Source of the DNA: Ignavibacteriaceae bacterium
GTDB taxonomy: Bacteria > Bacteroidota > Ignavibacteria > Ignavibacteriales > Ignavibacteriaceae
Assembly (NCBI GenBank): GCA_025449775.1
Contig: JANWIS010000046.1
Span: 1 to 8,610, forward strand
Length of the DNA stretch: 8,610 nt
Direction: 5' to 3'
Shown in pieces: positions 1 to 6,463 of this stretch. Numbering within the stretch: position 1 is the first letter of the stretch; each line of letters opens with the position of its first letter. The notes under the pieces are model-generated. The model was not told the DNA's origin and made no database searches. It saw only the letters and a list, made by a program, of their open reading frames with translations. Made by a program: the position numbers and the translations under genes.

Positions 1-221
1 GGGCCCTGAAGATCTGCAAGGATTGCAAGCGGACAGTTTAAGTCGGTTCTGACTGTGTGAATATTTTCAAACAGGGAAGAAAAAAATTCATGGTTTCCAT
101 GAGACATGTTCGACCTAACTGCACTCATACCTGAAGTAACTAATTGTTTGATGCTTTCAGTAGTTGATGTCTGCGGTCCAAGTGTTGCAAGAATTTTGGT
201 TCGTGATCTGATGGTTGTCAA
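1..221 (-). CDS. pyk: Pyruvate kinase, N-terminal part (runs off left edge)
   Basis: Pyruvate kinase transfers phosphate from phosphoenolpyruvate to ADP at the end of glycolysis, in the cytoplasm. Translating the minus strand from TTG at 221 gives 73 codons before the window ends. Residues 7-16 read RTKILATLGP, the family's N-terminal strand, and residues 35-42 read VRSNMSHG, matching the usual ARLNFSHG with Arg36, Asn38 and Ser40 kept (potassium and PEP-binding positions in characterised enzymes). Residues 66-73 read AILADLQG, followed by a partial Pro codon, which is the start of the conserved DLQGPKIR stretch. I prefer TTG because it leaves a normal short N-terminus and has a strong purine-rich ribosome binding site at 230-242. 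ATG at 264-266 is in frame and would add 15 residues inside the upstream gene. The gene overlaps or abuts the Lon-like gene and is probably in its operon. Identity is firm; the start is not. Confidence 0.9.
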   Translation of the reverse strand, partial: MTTIRSRTKILATLGPQTSTTESIKQLVTSGMSAVRSNMSHGNHEFFSSLFENIHTVRTDLNCPLAILADLQG

Positions 222-222
222 A

Positions 223-2694
223 TTATCGGCCTCTTTTCCTTTTACTAAAATTTCTGGAGCTTTCATCTTTTATCGAGCGTGATTTTTTATACATTTCTTT
301 TAACTTCTCTTCAACCATATCGAATACTGATTTTTTCTCATAACCCTTTGGAGTTTTTTTACCAGCTTTTACTCCTGTAAGAATTTCTATTCCTTCTTCT
401 ATCCTTGATATTGGGTAAATATGAAACTCTCTGCTCTTTACTGCTTCAATCACTTCTTCACTCAACATTAATTCTTTTACATTTTGTACAGGAATAATTA
501 CTCCTTGTTCACCAGTTAAGACACTCGATTTGCAAATCTCAAAGAAGCCTTCAATTTTTTCATTTACTCCACCGATCGGTTGAACATCGCCTTTTTGATT
601 TAAAGAACCTGTAACTGCAACTCCTTGTTTTATAGGTAGTCCAGAAAGAGTTGAAAGAAGAGCATAAATTTCTGCACAGGAAGCACTGTCTCCGTCAACT
701 GTTCCATAAGATTGTTCGAAAACTAAATTGACATTGAACGCCAGAGGAATATCCTGTCCGAAAGTTTCTTTAAAGTAACCTGAAATTATCAGAACACCTT
801 TATTGTAATGTCTTCCGCTCATTCCGGCTTCGCGCTCAACATTAATAATATTTCCGCCACCGAGTGAAACAGTTGCTGTGATTCTCGTCGGTCGTCCAAA
901 AGAATAAAAATCTGCTGCATAAACTGCAAGCCCGTTTATTTGTCCGACTCTCTTTCCTGAAGTATCCATCAGAAAAGTTCCATCTTCGTACATATCAGAT
1001 ATTTTTGATTCAAGCATTCCGTGTCTACTTACAGCATTCTTGTAAGCTTTCTGAACATGAGCTTCGGAGACGATTTCAAAACCATCATCATTTGCCCAAT
1101 AGCTTGCTTCCCTTGCAATGTCTGAGAGTTTAGAAAATCGGGTGGTGAGTTTTGTTTTTTGACCTGCAAATATTGCTGCAATCTCCATGAGATAAGCAAT
1201 TGCAGTTTTATCAAATTCTTTCAGCTTCTCTTCTTTAATTAACTTTTTAATTACTCTTGCATATTCAGTGAGCACTTTATCAGAACGTTTTATTTCATAA
1301 TCGAAATCCGCTTTTACTTTGAACATCTTTTTAAAATCATATTCATACTCTGAAAGTAATGAATAGATGTGCTGGCTTCCGATTAGAATAACTTTTACGT
1401 TAATATCAATTGGTTCCGGCTTTAAAGCAATTGTAGCTAGCTGAAAAAGCTGAGGTGAATCCTGGAACTCAAGCCTGTTATAAGTTAAAACTCTCTTTAA
1501 AGTTTTCCACACTCCCGGTTCTTCAAACAAATGCATAATATTAATAACAATGTAACCGTTGTTTGCTCTCAATAATGAACCTGATTTGATATTTGTAAAA
1601 TCACTGTAGTAACCTCCTCTTCCATCACTAACTCTTTCGATGACACCGAACAAATTTGAAAATGTTGGTGAGGTTTCTATAATAATCGGGCACATAGTTG
1701 TGTCTGAATTATCCAGAACGATATTTACTTCATACTCTTTGAAATAATCAATAACAAATCCGTCACTCGTTGATTCGCCAGCAGGTTTTGCTTCTTTAAA
1801 GATCTGGATATTATCAAGAATGTTTTTCTCAAGAAGATCGAGATAGTTGTTTACCTTTGGTTCGTTAAATTTTTCCTGGAGTATTTCGATTATTCCTTTA
1901 ACGACATTTACAATACTTCCCAGTTCAAGTGTCTGAAGTTTTTCATGGAATTCTTCACTTGCTTTAAGACCTTTTTTGAATAAAGTCTGGAGTTCCTGCT
2001 GATGATCATTATATTTTTTTAATATTTTCTGTGCGTCTTCCTGTGTAAGGTTTCCCTGATTAACCTGTTCATTTAACTGGAAGATTGGAACAGGTTTTTC
2101 TTTAATCACCGGCATCACATCCGGACGTGCAATTTCACCAACTTTTATTTGTCCCAATGAAAATCCTTCCTTCTTTATCTTGTTCTCAAATTCCTGCATT
2201 AATTCATGTTCTTTTGAAGTATAATCAGAAATCATTTTTTTCTTTTGTTCAAGAAATGATTCACCCTCAAGTGTTTGTGGAATTTTTTTCCTTAGCAATT
2301 GTATTGCATGCATAAGATTTTTTTTAAATATCCGTGCTTTGCCTTTTTTAAAAGCGAGTAAGGTTGGCCTATCCGGATCCTTGAAATTATTTACATATGC
2401 ATAATCTAAAAGCGGGGGACAATCAGCGCCAATTGTTTCCAAAGTTCTTTTAATCGTAGTTGCTTTGCCTGATCCGGATATTCCGGCAATAAAAATATTA
2501 TAACCCGGTGCTTTAATCTCCATGCCAAGTTTTATCGCCTTTAATGCACGTTCCTGCCCTATTATGCCTTCAATCGGCTCCAAATATTCAGTTGAAGCAA
2601 CTTCAAATATTTCAGGGTCACATTTCCATCTTAACTCTTCAGGCGATAGTTCTTTGTGTTTGGATATTTTAGGAGAAGATATTTTTTTATCCAT
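223..2694 (-). CDS. Lon-like AAA+ ATP-dependent protease (AAA_32 / LonB-like, LonH/YcbZ type)
   Basis: This 823-residue cytoplasmic protein couples an ATPase module to a Lon-type Ser/Lys protease domain and should unfold and degrade protein substrates. The Walker A motif GISGSGKAT is at residues 71-79 (Lys77). A Lys/Glu-rich, probably helical coiled-coil insertion covers roughly 145-290. A Walker B-like strand GYIVIN lies at about 380-385, followed by the family's EPGVWKTLKR segment. The Lon proteolytic domain begins near Val583. Ser670 sits in DGDSAS and Lys713 in GGVNEKIEGFF; their 43-residue spacing equals that of the E. coli Lon dyad (Ser679/Lys722). The architecture fits the AAA_32 plus Lon_C family, not classical LonA, since the LonA N-terminal substrate domain is missing. 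All key residues are present, so it looks active. The last 20 or so residues are strongly basic (ending KRKRGR). It starts the operon with pyruvate kinase. Substrates are unknown. Confidence 0.93.
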   Translation of the reverse strand: MDKKISSPKISKHKELSPEELRWKCDPEIFEVASTEYLEPIEGIIGQERALKAIKLGMEIKAPGYNIFIAGISGSGKATTIKRTLETIGADCPPLLDYAYVNNFKDPDRPTLLAFKKGKARIFKKNLMHAIQLLRKKIPQTLEGESFLEQKKKMISDYTSKEHELMQEFENKIKKEGFSLGQIKVGEIARPDVMPVIKEKPVPIFQLNEQVNQGNLTQEDAQKILKKYNDHQQELQTLFKKGLKASEEFHEKLQTLELGSIVNVVKGIIEILQEKFNEPKVNNYLDLLEKNILDNIQIFKEAKPAGESTSDGFVIDYFKEYEVNIVLDNSDTTMCPIIIETSPTFSNLFGVIERVSDGRGGYYSDFTNIKSGSLLRANNGYIVINIMHLFEEPGVWKTLKRVLTYNRLEFQDSPQLFQLATIALKPEPIDINVKVILIGSQHIYSLLSEYEYDFKKMFKVKADFDYEIKRSDKVLTEYARVIKKLIKEEKLKEFDKTAIAYLMEIAAIFAGQKTKLTTRFSKLSDIAREASYWANDDGFEIVSEAHVQKAYKNAVSRHGMLESKISDMYEDGTFLMDTSGKRVGQINGLAVYAADFYSFGRPTRITATVSLGGGNIINVEREAGMSGRHYNKGVLIISGYFKETFGQDIPLAFNVNLVFEQSYGTVDGDSASCAEIYALLSTLSGLPIKQGVAVTGSLNQKGDVQPIGGVNEKIEGFFEICKSSVLTGEQGVIIPVQNVKELMLSEEVIEAVKSREFHIYPISRIEEGIEILTGVKAGKKTPKGYEKKSVFDMVEEKLKEMYKKSRSIKDESSRNFSKRKRGR
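230..242 (-). promoter_or_regulatory. Ribosome binding site for pyruvate kinase
   Basis: The minus strand here reads AAAGGAAAAGAGG, a double Shine-Dalgarno-like stretch lying inside the last codons of the Lon-like gene. The GAGG part ends 8 bases before TTG at 221. This spacing is why TTG is preferred over ATG at 266, which has only a weak AAAAG in front of it. The same bases encode the Lys/Arg-rich tail of the Lon-like protein. Confidence 0.5.
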
Positions 2695-2699
2695 CTATT

Positions 2700-2707
2700 T
2701 AAATTTG
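2700..2707 (+). promoter_or_regulatory. Possible -7 box for the aminotransferase operon
   Basis: TAAATTTG exactly matches the Bacteroidota -7 consensus TAnnTTTG, about 88 bases upstream of the ATG at 2796, in the divergent intergenic region. No good TTTG box lies at the expected distance upstream, where the DNA is inside the Lon-like gene's first codons. The assignment is therefore weak. Confidence 0.22.
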
Positions 2708-2745
2708 GTTGGTATTTTATGATATATGATTGGAAAAATTTCACT

Positions 2746-2778
2746 CAAAATCTAAATATTATTGTTGCTAATATCAAA
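2746..2778 (-). promoter_or_regulatory. Possible promoter of the Lon-like gene
   Basis: On the minus strand TTTG (2778-2775) is followed after 20 bases by TAGATTTTG (2754-2746). This resembles the Bacteroidota sigma factor pattern of a -33 TTTG and a -7 TAnnTTTG, but with one extra base inside the -7 box. It lies about 50 bases upstream of the ATG at 2694. Pattern match only; AT-rich DNA yields such matches by chance. Confidence 0.3.
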
Positions 2779-2795
2779 GAAAGCAGATTACCCCT

Positions 2796-3941
2796 ATGAA
2801 TCAAGAAACAATTGAAAAAGCTAGAAGTTATTTTCCGCATCTTGAAAAAGGAATTATATATTTCAACCATGCTTCAACTGCACCAATATCTACAGTTGTA
2901 AAAAAAAGGATAGCAGATTTTCTTTTAGAAAGAAGTGAAAATAATATTGATGATTATTTTGCTTTCAAAAAAGTTGCTGTTGAAACCAAAGAAATAATCG
3001 GTGAGATGATAAACTGCCATGAAGAAAGGATTTCATTTCTCGATAACACTACAAACGGACTTATCTGGCTTGTGATGGGAATACAATGGAAACCCGGTGA
3101 TAGAATTATTTTAAATGATGTTGAATTCCCTGCAAATGTTTATCCGTTCCTTCACCTGAAAGAAAAAGGAGTTGGAATTGATTTTATAAAATCTGAAAAT
3201 GGAATTGTAACAGCAGAACAGGTTATTGAAGAAATAAAACCACGAACAAAATTAGTATCAATCAGCTTTGTCCAGTTCCTCTCGGGCTATAAAGTTGATC
3301 TTGAAATGATTGGAAAAGTATGCAGAGAGAAAGCTATAATTTTTTCTGTGGATTCAATTCAAGGATTAGGTGCAATAAATCTTGATGTACAAAAATGCAA
3401 TATTGATTTCCTTTCAAACGGAACTCAGAAATGGCTTTTGGGCTTGCAGGGATTGGCTTTTCTTTATATCAGAAAGGAACTTCAGGAACAGATGAAATCA
3501 TTTCCAATCGGCTGGCTGGCTGTAAAAAATTCATGGGATTTGCTGAACTTCGATCCAACACCAAAACAAACAGCCGAAAGATTCCAGCCGGGCACTTTGA
3601 ATAATATTGGAATTTACGCCTTCAACTCTTCAATGAAACTTTTAAAAGAATTTCACTTCGAAGAAATTGAAAATCAGGTATTAAGCAACTCAATATATTT
3701 TATTCAGGAACTGGCTAAGCTTGGTTATGAATCACCTTTACTTTCAATTCCTGAAAATTATCTTTCCGGGATAGTAAGTTTTAAGAACAAAAATGCACAA
3801 AAAATATTTGATCATTTAAGCCAAAGAAAAATAGTTTGCTCATTACGTGAAGGTTACATTAGATTTGCACCTCATTTCTATAATACAAAACAAGATATCG
3901 ATACTGTAGTTGATGAATTAAAAAGATTATCATTAAATTGA
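2796..3941 (+). CDS. Aminotransferase class V-fold PLP-dependent enzyme, substrate unknown
   Basis: This 381-residue protein is a fold-type I PLP enzyme of the class V aminotransferase / cysteine desulfurase superfamily. Visible landmarks in order are: YFNHAST at residues 22-28 (N-terminal substrate region); DNTTNGL at 83-89 (phosphate-binding segment); EFPANVYP at 110-117; SVDSIQGLGA at 184-193, with Asp186 (pyridine nitrogen) and Gln189; SNGTQKWLLG at 207-216, with Lys212 as the likely Schiff-base lysine; and RFQPGTLNN at 262-270. The C-terminus has REGYIRFAPHFYNT, the substrate carboxylate-binding Arg region. The catalytic cysteine loop of cysteine desulfurases (RxGHHCA in SufS) is absent, so sulfur transfer is unlikely. 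The closest described types are isopenicillin N epimerase-like or generic class V aminotransferases. The DUF2911 gene follows 26 bases downstream on the same strand. Length is normal and no defects are seen. The fold assignment is firm; the reaction cannot be named. Confidence 0.88.
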   Translation: MNQETIEKARSYFPHLEKGIIYFNHASTAPISTVVKKRIADFLLERSENNIDDYFAFKKVAVETKEIIGEMINCHEERISFLDNTTNGLIWLVMGIQWKPGDRIILNDVEFPANVYPFLHLKEKGVGIDFIKSENGIVTAEQVIEEIKPRTKLVSISFVQFLSGYKVDLEMIGKVCREKAIIFSVDSIQGLGAINLDVQKCNIDFLSNGTQKWLLGLQGLAFLYIRKELQEQMKSFPIGWLAVKNSWDLLNFDPTPKQTAERFQPGTLNNIGIYAFNSSMKLLKEFHFEEIENQVLSNSIYFIQELAKLGYESPLLSIPENYLSGIVSFKNKNAQKIFDHLSQRKIVCSLREGYIRFAPHFYNTKQDIDTVVDELKRLSLN

Positions 3942-3967
3942 ATAACAAAAACTTAAACAGGATTAGT

Positions 3968-4534
3968 ATGAAATTTTTCAGGCAAATATTTTTAATAAAT
4001 TCATTTTTGTTAACTGCATTTTTGATTGGAATTTTATCTGTTGAAAGTTATTCGCAGAATAAACAGGAAGTAAGAATAAGTCCGAAAGCGATTGTAAAAC
4101 AAACCGTTGGTTACACAGACATCACAATTGAATATAACAGACCGGGAGTTAAAGACAGAACGATTTGGGGAGGATTGGTTCCATACAATGCAGTATGGCG
4201 AGCAGGTGCAAACGAAGCAACAAAAATTACTTTCAACACTGATGTAGAAATTGATGGTAAAAAATTAAAAGCAGGAAGATATGGTTTCTTTGCAATCCCT
4301 ACTTCTAAATCCTGGACTTTGATTTTTAATAAAGTAGCTGATCAATGGGGTGCTTTTGAATATAATGATGCTGAAGATGCATTACGTATTGAAGTTACTC
4401 CTGAAAAAGAAAATAACTGCTGGCAAGAATGGCTTGCATATACAATTACCAAATCATCTGATAAAAGTGTTGTGGTTAAACTAGAATGGGAAAAACTTAA
4501 AGTTCCGTTTAATGTCGAAGTGAAAATTGATTAA
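3968..4534 (+). CDS. Exported DUF2911 family protein
   Basis: Starting at ATG 3968 gives 188 residues with a clear signal peptide: MKFFRQ, a hydrophobic run at about 7-24, and a likely cut before Gln30 in ESYSQNK. The protein is therefore predicted to be exported to the periplasm or cell surface. The mature part matches DUF2911, a family common in Bacteroidota and without a known function. Its hallmarks are a VKQTVGYTDITIEYNRPGVKDRTIWG-like opening (here about residues 43-68), then VPYNAVWRAGANEAT, then KKLKAGRYGFFAIP, and a C-terminal LEWEKLKVPF strand. The sequence looks all-beta, with no catalytic motif I recognise. An in-frame TTG at 3938 overlaps the upstream stop (TTGA) and would add ten polar residues before the signal peptide. 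The ATG, preceded by AGG at suitable spacing, is better. It is probably co-transcribed with the aminotransferase gene 26 bases upstream. Confidence 0.88.
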   Translation: MKFFRQIFLINSFLLTAFLIGILSVESYSQNKQEVRISPKAIVKQTVGYTDITIEYNRPGVKDRTIWGGLVPYNAVWRAGANEATKITFNTDVEIDGKKLKAGRYGFFAIPTSKSWTLIFNKVADQWGAFEYNDAEDALRIEVTPEKENNCWQEWLAYTITKSSDKSVVVKLEWEKLKVPFNVEVKID

Positions 4535-4566
4535 TTTATAAACATCATTTTCATAAAGTGATGAAA

Positions 4567-5913
4567 TCACGATCTGATTAATTTTAACAGTTCTTCTGTT
4601 TTTTCTTTCATCAATTTTTCATCACCACGGCTTTCAACATTCAACCGGAGTATTGGTTCTGTGTTGCTCATTCTTAAATTAAATCTCCAGTCAGGATATT
4701 CAACCGAAATACCGTCAAGGTAATCAGTCTTTCCATTTGAATATTTTTTTTCTATATCTTTTATCTTTCCTGCCGGATCATCAATTGTGGAATTAATTTC
4801 GCCTGAACAAGGATAAGCAGAAATCATTTCATCAACTAACTGTGAAAGAGTTTTTTTCTCCTCCGACATCAGCTGTAGAATTAATAGGAAGGGAATCATT
4901 CCACTGTCGCTGTATGAATTGTCCCGGAAATAATGATGAGCAGACATTTCTCCGCCGTAAATTGAATTCACTTCTCTCATCTTCTGCTTGATGAATGCGT
5001 GACCACTTTTAGAAACCACAGTTTTCCCATTGTTATTTTCAACTGCTTCAATAGTATTCCACACCAAACGTGGATCGTGAACAATTTTTTCACCGGGATT
5101 TTTTTTCAGAATTGATTTTGCAAGAAGTCCGACTATATAATATCCTTCGATAAAATTTCCGTTTTCATCAAAGAAGAAGCACCTGTCGTAATCTCCATCC
5201 CAGGCAACTCCAAGATCTGCCTGATGTTTTTTAATAGCCTCTACTGTTGGTTTTCTGTTCTCTTCCAGCATTGGATTCGGAACACCGTTTGGGAAATTAC
5301 CATCTGGATTATTAAAAATTTTTATCATCTTTACCGGAAGCTTCGGTTCGAGAGAATCGATTGACAATCCTGCGCATCCATTACCTGCATTTACAACAAC
5401 TTTGAGTGAGTCGATTTTTTTTGGATCATAAAATTTTGAAAGATTATTAATAAATTTGCTCATTACGTCAATTTCAGAAACTGTTCCTTTAATTTTGTTA
5501 GGTTCACCAATTTCATTGTTAACAATTATTCTTTCAACTTCATTCAACCCGGAATCATAACCAACAGGGACAGAATTTTTTTTAACAAATTTCATCCCGT
5601 TGTACTCAGAAGGATTATGACTTGCAGTAATCATTATTCCGCCATCGGCATTTAGAAACGGAGTTGAGAAATAAATCATTTCCGTTCCACATAAACCGAT
5701 GTTGATGACATCTGTCCCGTTGTCGGTTAGACCATTAATCAATGCATCTGATATTTCAACAGATGATTTTCTTATATCAAAACCAACAACAACTTTCTTT
5801 GCTGAAATCAGTTTGGAATAGGCTCTACCGATCTTATAAGCCAGTTCAGTGTTCAATTCTGAAGGAACTTTACCCCTTATATCATAAGCCTTAAAGCCTG
5901 CAATTTTGTTCAT
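4567..5913 (-). CDS. manB: Phosphomannomutase/phosphoglucomutase
   Basis: This 448-residue alpha-D-phosphohexomutase interconverts 6-phospho and 1-phospho sugars (mannose and/or glucose), feeding GDP-mannose, exopolysaccharide, LPS or glycogen synthesis in the cytoplasm. All four domain signatures are visible: the phosphoserine loop ITASHNP with Ser98; the metal-binding loop DGDYDR at 239-244 (Phe is more usual than Tyr); the sugar-binding loop GGEMSAHHYF at 320-329; and the phosphate-binding loop RMSNTEPILR at 414-423. GEMS in loop 3 and the length of about 450 fit the bifunctional PMM/PGM (AlgC, CpsG/ManB) subfamily better than GlmM, but sequence cannot settle glucose versus mannose preference. 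The symbol manB is a family label. The ATG at 5913 is supported by GGAG five bases upstream. The gene stands alone, converging on the DUF2911 gene with a 32-bp gap, and it is divergent from the zinc-ribbon gene. Confidence 0.93.
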   Translation of the reverse strand: MNKIAGFKAYDIRGKVPSELNTELAYKIGRAYSKLISAKKVVVGFDIRKSSVEISDALINGLTDNGTDVINIGLCGTEMIYFSTPFLNADGGIMITASHNPSEYNGMKFVKKNSVPVGYDSGLNEVERIIVNNEIGEPNKIKGTVSEIDVMSKFINNLSKFYDPKKIDSLKVVVNAGNGCAGLSIDSLEPKLPVKMIKIFNNPDGNFPNGVPNPMLEENRKPTVEAIKKHQADLGVAWDGDYDRCFFFDENGNFIEGYYIVGLLAKSILKKNPGEKIVHDPRLVWNTIEAVENNNGKTVVSKSGHAFIKQKMREVNSIYGGEMSAHHYFRDNSYSDSGMIPFLLILQLMSEEKKTLSQLVDEMISAYPCSGEINSTIDDPAGKIKDIEKKYSNGKTDYLDGISVEYPDWRFNLRMSNTEPILRLNVESRGDEKLMKEKTEELLKLIRS

Positions 5914-5918
5914 TATTT

Positions 5919-5922
5919 CTCC
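5919..5922 (-). promoter_or_regulatory. Ribosome binding site of the phosphohexomutase gene
   Basis: The minus strand reads GGAGAAATAATG, a Shine-Dalgarno GGAG with a 5-base spacer before the ATG at 5913. It fixes that start, and the protein N-terminus (FKAYDIRG at residues 7-14) agrees with the family. Confidence 0.6.
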
Positions 5923-5956
5923 ATTAATGCAGAATAGTGGATAGATTTTTCGAGTA

Positions 5957-5964
5957 CAAAGATA
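5957..5964 (-). promoter_or_regulatory. Possible -7 promoter box of the phosphohexomutase gene
   Basis: The minus strand reads TATCTTTG, an exact match to the Bacteroidota -7 consensus TAnnTTTG. It lies 43 bases upstream of the ATG, which would leave a leader of roughly 35 bases. No clear TTTG appears at the -33 position (the plus strand there reads ggaggttttc). Moderately supported by position. Confidence 0.38.
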
Positions 5965-5991
5965 TGGATTTTTTTCACTCGGAGGTTTTCA

Positions 5992-5999
5992 TAAGTTTG
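5992..5999 (+). promoter_or_regulatory. Possible -7 promoter box of the zinc-ribbon gene
   Basis: TAAGTTTG matches TAnnTTTG on the plus strand, about 100 bases upstream of the GTG at 6101. A T-run at 5969-5975 sits near the -33 region without a perfect TTTG. The 100-base leader that follows is purine-rich in its middle (6020-6050) and shows no convincing riboswitch or long hairpin. Confidence 0.3.
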
Positions 6000-6100
6000 G
6001 CAATGTGTGTAGGATAATTGGGAGGGAAAGTTATCTCGGGGAGAAAAATTTTTTAGTGGACTTTTATTTATGAACTCACTACATTGGAATCACAATTTTT

Positions 6101-6421
6101 GTGGAGAGCGTTATCGAAAATTCAGATACTATTAAGTGGCACTTCGCTAAATGCAACAACTCTAAATGTAACTCAATATTTCTGGTAGATCCGGAAGAAG
6201 CTCCGGGAGATATGGGTTACCTGTGTCCTGATTGCAGCAGGAAAACAACTTCATCTCATGCTGTTCAGTGTTCAAGCTGTAAAACAGTTTTAAATTTTGT
6301 GCGTGCAGCACCTAATGAAGAGAAAGTTGTTTTTAATGTTACTAAATGTTCTCATTGCATAGGGACTATTGAAGACGAATGGGAGATAGAACCTCTCTAT
6401 CTGCCAGACTCTTACATTTAG
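6101..6421 (+). CDS. Small double zinc-ribbon protein of unknown function
   Basis: The 106-residue protein begins at GTG. An in-frame stop at 6071-6073 limits any extension, and no ATG occurs before Met38. Eight cysteines fall into four pairs: Cys18-x4-Cys23 with Cys42-x2-Cys45, and Cys57-x2-Cys60 with Cys83-x2-Cys86. This is the pattern of two successive zinc ribbons, each with its knuckles separated by about 20 residues. The start of each ribbon resembles generic nucleic-acid or protein-binding ribbons (LCPDCSRK, QCSSCKT). The C-terminal 20 residues are acidic and aromatic (DEWEIEPLYLP). There is no signal peptide or membrane segment, so it is likely cytoplasmic. I do not recognise the family; a regulatory, RNA-binding or scaffold role would be a guess. 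It is monocistronic: divergent from the phosphohexomutase gene upstream and closed by a strong terminator downstream. A GGAA about 11 bases before GTG is a weak ribosome site. Confidence 0.72.
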   Translation: MESVIENSDTIKWHFAKCNNSKCNSIFLVDPEEAPGDMGYLCPDCSRKTTSSHAVQCSSCKTVLNFVRAAPNEEKVVFNVTKCSHCIGTIEDEWEIEPLYLPDSYI

Positions 6422-6438
6422 AGACTGCTAAATAAAAA

Positions 6439-6456
6439 AACTTTTGTAAAAAAGTT
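6439..6456 (+). other. Short AT-rich hairpin before the main terminator
   Basis: AACTTTT and AAAAGTT form a 7-bp stem around the loop GTAA, 17 bases after the zinc-ribbon stop codon and 7 bases before the stronger terminator stem. The stem has only one G-C pair, so it is weak alone. It could act as an RNA 3'-end feature or be incidental. Confidence 0.3.
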
Positions 6457-6463
6457 CTTCAGG

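Noticed and set aside
2127..2722. Two plus-strand open frames of about 60 codons opposite the Lon-like gene
   Set aside because: They are antisense shadows of a gene with an intact family signature and have no plausible start signals or homologous motifs.
3938..3967. In-frame TTG start for the DUF2911 gene overlapping the aminotransferase stop (TTGA)
   Set aside because: It would add ten polar residues before an otherwise typical signal peptide; ATG at 3968 has AGG upstream and gives a normal N-terminus.
4535..4575. Possible bidirectional terminator between the convergent DUF2911 and phosphohexomutase genes (GTGAT-GAA-ATCAC, 4558-4570)
   Set aside because: The stem is only 5 bp, overlaps the stop of the minus-strand gene, competes with an alternative TTTCAT/ATGAAA pairing, and lacks a proper T-tract on either strand.
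6070..6135. Short reading frame from ATG 6070 on the plus strand
   Set aside because: It is about 21 codons, out of frame with the zinc-ribbon gene, has no ribosome site and gives no recognisable peptide.
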